From SZAS-79 sp964599095 (GTDB lineage: Bacteria > Pseudomonadota > Gammaproteobacteria > Burkholderiales > SG8-39): a stretch of DNA of 64,000 bases. The stretch is taken from assembly GCA_964599095.1 (NCBI GenBank), contig CAZREB010000006.1:62001-126000 (forward strand). Direction: 5' to 3'. This document shows, in pieces, positions 58,209-64,000 of the stretch (its first letter is position 1; each line of letters opens with the position of its first letter). A model generated the notes under the pieces. The model saw only the letters and a program-made list of their open reading frames with translations. It was not told where the DNA came from and did not search any database. A program made the translations under genes and the position numbers.

Positions 58209-59375
58209 TCAGGCCTCCTGCCTGAGGACGGTTTCGAGCGTAGCCAGCATCGTATCGATTTCCGGCCGCGTCACGTTGAGCGCCGGCATGAAGCGCAGCG
58301 ATGAGGGCCGCGGCGAGTTGATGAGCAACCCAAGCTTCAACGCCTCGTCGACGACCTTCGAACCCACCGGCTTGCCGAGTTCCAGCGCGACCAGCAGGCC
58401 CAGGCCGCGCACTTCGCCCAGGCCGAGCGTTGCCGAGAGCGCGCGCAGCCGCGCCATCAGGTAATCGCCGTTCTCCACGACCTGCGCCAGGAAAGCCGGC
58501 CGGGCGACCTCGTTCACCACCGCAAGCCCGACCGCAGTCATCAGCGGGTTGCCGTTGTAGGTACCTCCCTGGTCGCCGGGCTCGAAACAGGACACGCGTT
58601 CCGTGGCCACCAGCGCCCCGAGCGGCACGCCGCCGCCGATCCCCTTGGCCAGCGTCATGATGTCCGGCCGCATGCCGGTGTGCTGCCAGCAGAACATCGT
58701 GCCGGTGCGGCCGATTCCGGTCTGGATCTCGTCGAGGATCAGCAGCAGCCCGGCATCGGTGGTGAGCTTGCGCACCGCCTTCAGGAACTCCGCTGTGAAC
58801 GGCACGACGCCAGCCTCGCCCTGGATCGGCTCGAACATCACCGCCACCGTCTTCGGGCCGATCGCGGCGCGCACCGCCTCGATGTCGTTCACCGGCAGCT
58901 TGCGAAAGCCGGGGATCTTCGGCTCGTAAAGGTGTTCCCACTGCGGCTTGCCGGAGGCGGCCATCGTGGCCAGCGTGCGGCCGTGGAACGCGTTCTCGAA
59001 GGTGAGGATCTCGTAGGCGCCGCCCTTGTTCAGCGAACCCCATTTGCGCGCGAGCTTGATCGCGCCTTCGTTCGCCTCGGCGCCGCTGTTGGTGAAAAAC
59101 ACCTTCTCCATGCCGGAGAGCTCCGCGACGCGGGTCGCAAGCTTGCGCATCGGCTCGTTGTAGTACGCGGGGCTGACGTTGATGACCGTCGCCGCCTGCG
59201 CCGCGAGCGCATCGACGATCACTCGCGGCGAATGGCCGAGCGAATTGACCGCCCATCCCTGGATGAAGTCAAGGTACCTGCGGCCCTCGCTGTCGTAGAG
59301 CCACGAGCCTTCGCCGCGCACGAAGGTGACTTCGGGGCGGGTGGTAATGAACATCAGCGCATCGTTCGACTGCAT
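58209..59375 (-). CDS. Class III aminotransferase, acetylornithine aminotransferase-like (ArgD type)
   Basis: The 388-residue protein has the ArgD size and motifs: FTNSGAEANEGAIKLARKWG, LILDEIQTGIGRTGTMFCWQ and the PLP Lys in TLAKGIGGGVPLGALVA. Acetylornithine aminotransferase makes N-acetylornithine in arginine synthesis, and related enzymes use succinylornithine, GABA or diaminopimelate intermediates. Assignment to arginine metabolism is strengthened by an upstream leader ORF rich in Arg codons and a terminator ending 13 bp before the ribosome-site-to-ATG region. The ribosome site GGAGGAAGG directly follows the T-run. I withhold the symbol because the sequence cannot exclude a sister activity. 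Confidence 0.9.
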   Translation of the reverse strand: MQSNDALMFITTRPEVTFVRGEGSWLYDSEGRRYLDFIQGWAVNSLGHSPRVIVDALAAQAATVINVSPAYYNEPMRKLATRVAELSGMEKVFFTNSGAEANEGAIKLARKWGSLNKGGAYEILTFENAFHGRTLATMAASGKPQWEHLYEPKIPGFRKLPVNDIEAVRAAIGPKTVAVMFEPIQGEAGVVPFTAEFLKAVRKLTTDAGLLLILDEIQTGIGRTGTMFCWQHTGMRPDIMTLAKGIGGGVPLGALVATERVSCFEPGDQGGTYNGNPLMTAVGLAVVNEVARPAFLAQVVENGDYLMARLRALSATLGLGEVRGLGLLVALELGKPVGSKVVDEALKLGLLINSPRPSSLRFMPALNVTRPEIDTMLATLETVLRQEA

Positions 59376-59390
59376 TTTCCTTCCTCCAAA

Positions 59391-59426
59391 AAGACGAAGC
59401 CCCGGACCTTGCGGTCAGGGGCTTCG
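59391..59426 (-). terminator. Intrinsic terminator upstream of the argD-like gene (probable attenuator)
   Basis: On the minus strand a nine-pair arm, CGAAGCCCC pairing with GGGGCTTCG, and an inner GACC/GGTC pairing separated from it by one mismatch enclose a GCAA loop. TCTTTTT follows (59395-59391 and just below), then the ribosome site of the argD-like gene. It lies between an Arg-rich leader ORF and the gene it would silence. Confidence 0.8.
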
Positions 59427-59451
59427 GGGTAACTGGGATCCTGCTCTCTGG

Positions 59452-59547
59452 TTACACGTTGGCTCGCATGGCCGCAAGTCGTCGTCGCGCTGCGCGTCGC
59501 GCATCGCGTGCTTTGGCTGCTGCCGAAACGAATTGATCGATGTACAT
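59452..59547 (-). CDS. 31-codon Arg/Ala-rich leader peptide before the argD-like gene
   Basis: The frame runs ATG (59547) to TAA (59452). It encodes MYIDQFVSAAAKARDARRA followed by a segment with three consecutive Arg, ending in ANV. Seven of 31 residues are Arg, five of them coded by CGA, three in a row at codons 21-23. The stop is 25 nt before the terminator hairpin. The segment CTTGCGGCCA within codons 24-27 (59478-59469) can pair with TGACCGCAAG of the terminator's ascending arm and loop (59417-59408) at nine of ten positions, giving an antiterminator. The ribosome site is weak (AAGG, 12 nt upstream). Confidence 0.65.
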   Translation of the reverse strand: MYIDQFVSAAAKARDARRAARRRLAAMRANV

Positions 59548-59581
59548 GCTCAAAGGATACCTTAAACGAAGGGAGCGAGGG

Positions 59582-59608
59582 GGTACGGGGGGCCGAGCCC
59601 CCTGTACC
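59582..59608. repeat. GC-rich palindromic element (REP-like)
   Basis: GGTAC plus a G-run (59582-59592) pairs with a C-run plus GTACC (59598-59608) around a 5-base loop, giving an 11-pair stem. Its core, read on the minus strand, ACAGGGGGC then TCG then CCCCC, recurs at 61130-61153 in the gltB-gltD gap. No T-run follows on either side, so it is not a terminator. Confidence 0.6.
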
Positions 59609-59638
59609 GATCCCGCCGATTTACCGACTTGCCGAGCG

Positions 59639-61096
<1,458 letters not shown>

Positions 61097-61129
61097 GCCA
61101 ACCTGCCTTGGTTCTGAATTCGGGGGAGG

Positions 61130-61153
61130 GACGAGGGGGCGAGGCCCCCTGTC
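61130..61153. repeat. GC-rich palindromic element (REP-like), second copy
   Basis: In the 61-bp gltB-gltD gap, GAC plus a G-run (61130-61139) pairs with a C-run plus GTC (61145-61153), with one bulged A and a G-T pair. The core matches the palindrome at 59582-59608. No T-run follows. Confidence 0.5.
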
Positions 61154-61157
61154 GCCT

Positions 61158-64000
<2,843 letters not shown>

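Noticed and set aside
59554..59559. A dedicated promoter (TATCCT as -10) just before the Arg-rich leader ORF
   Set aside because: No matching -35 exists at the right distance, so the leader may be read from the gltBD transcript instead. The hexamer alone is weak evidence.
59582..59608. Rho-independent terminator after gltD
   Set aside because: The stem is strong but neither side carries a T-run. The real terminator-like signal is at 59391-59426.

Overview
The window is G+C-rich (about two-thirds or more by eye), gene-dense bacterial DNA. The gene set points to a betaproteobacterium, probably of the order Burkholderiales: a Bug/TctC-type solute-binding protein, a Gram-negative pel exopolysaccharide cluster, PhnD-like binding proteins, and many ATGA stop/start overlaps. 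There are no rRNA or tRNA genes, insertion sequences or CRISPR arrays. Both ends cut through a gene: pelB on the left, gltB on the right. No gene-free stretch exceeds about 265 bp.

Layout. 1-11689: pel operon (pelB partial, a sensor diguanylate cyclase inserted between pelB and pelC, then pelC-D-E-F-G). 11722-16586: aldolase-like protein, two small regulators, amidohydrolase, Bug binding protein, thioesterase. 16606-22340: hybrid sensor kinase and HD-GYP response regulator in one operon. 22447-30567: FAD oxidoreductase, NYN/OST-HTH RNA-binding protein, enolase-superfamily enzyme, Do-like periplasmic protease, CDF metal exporter, aspartate 4-decarboxylase. 30770-35859: acetyl-CoA synthetase, E1alpha, E1beta, E2 and an acyl carrier protein in one overlapping operon. 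35877-39087: glmU-glmS. 39238-47765: phosphonate-type ABC transporter operon with three binding proteins, an ATPase, MgtC, an MFS carrier, two permeases and a DUF2891 protein. 47876-54046: amidase and a complete branched-chain-amino-acid-type ABC transporter. 54261-57607: divergent aminotransferase, dipeptidase-like and FAD oxidase genes. 57582-64000: GST, acetylornithine-type aminotransferase, gltD and gltB.

How parts fit. c-di-GMP is a theme: a GGDEF enzyme and the c-di-GMP receptor PelD lie in the pel operon, and an HD-GYP phosphodiesterase with its kinase lies 5 kb away. Nitrogen metabolism fills the right end.

The most interesting non-coding signals are these. (i) An apparent transcription attenuator before the argD-like gene, with a 31-codon Arg-rich leader ORF, an antiterminator pairing and an intrinsic terminator. 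(ii) A 23-bp tandem duplication of the livG translation start that has created a 23-codon bridging ORF. (iii) Three intergenic elements, each with two copies of a short box exactly 52 bp apart.
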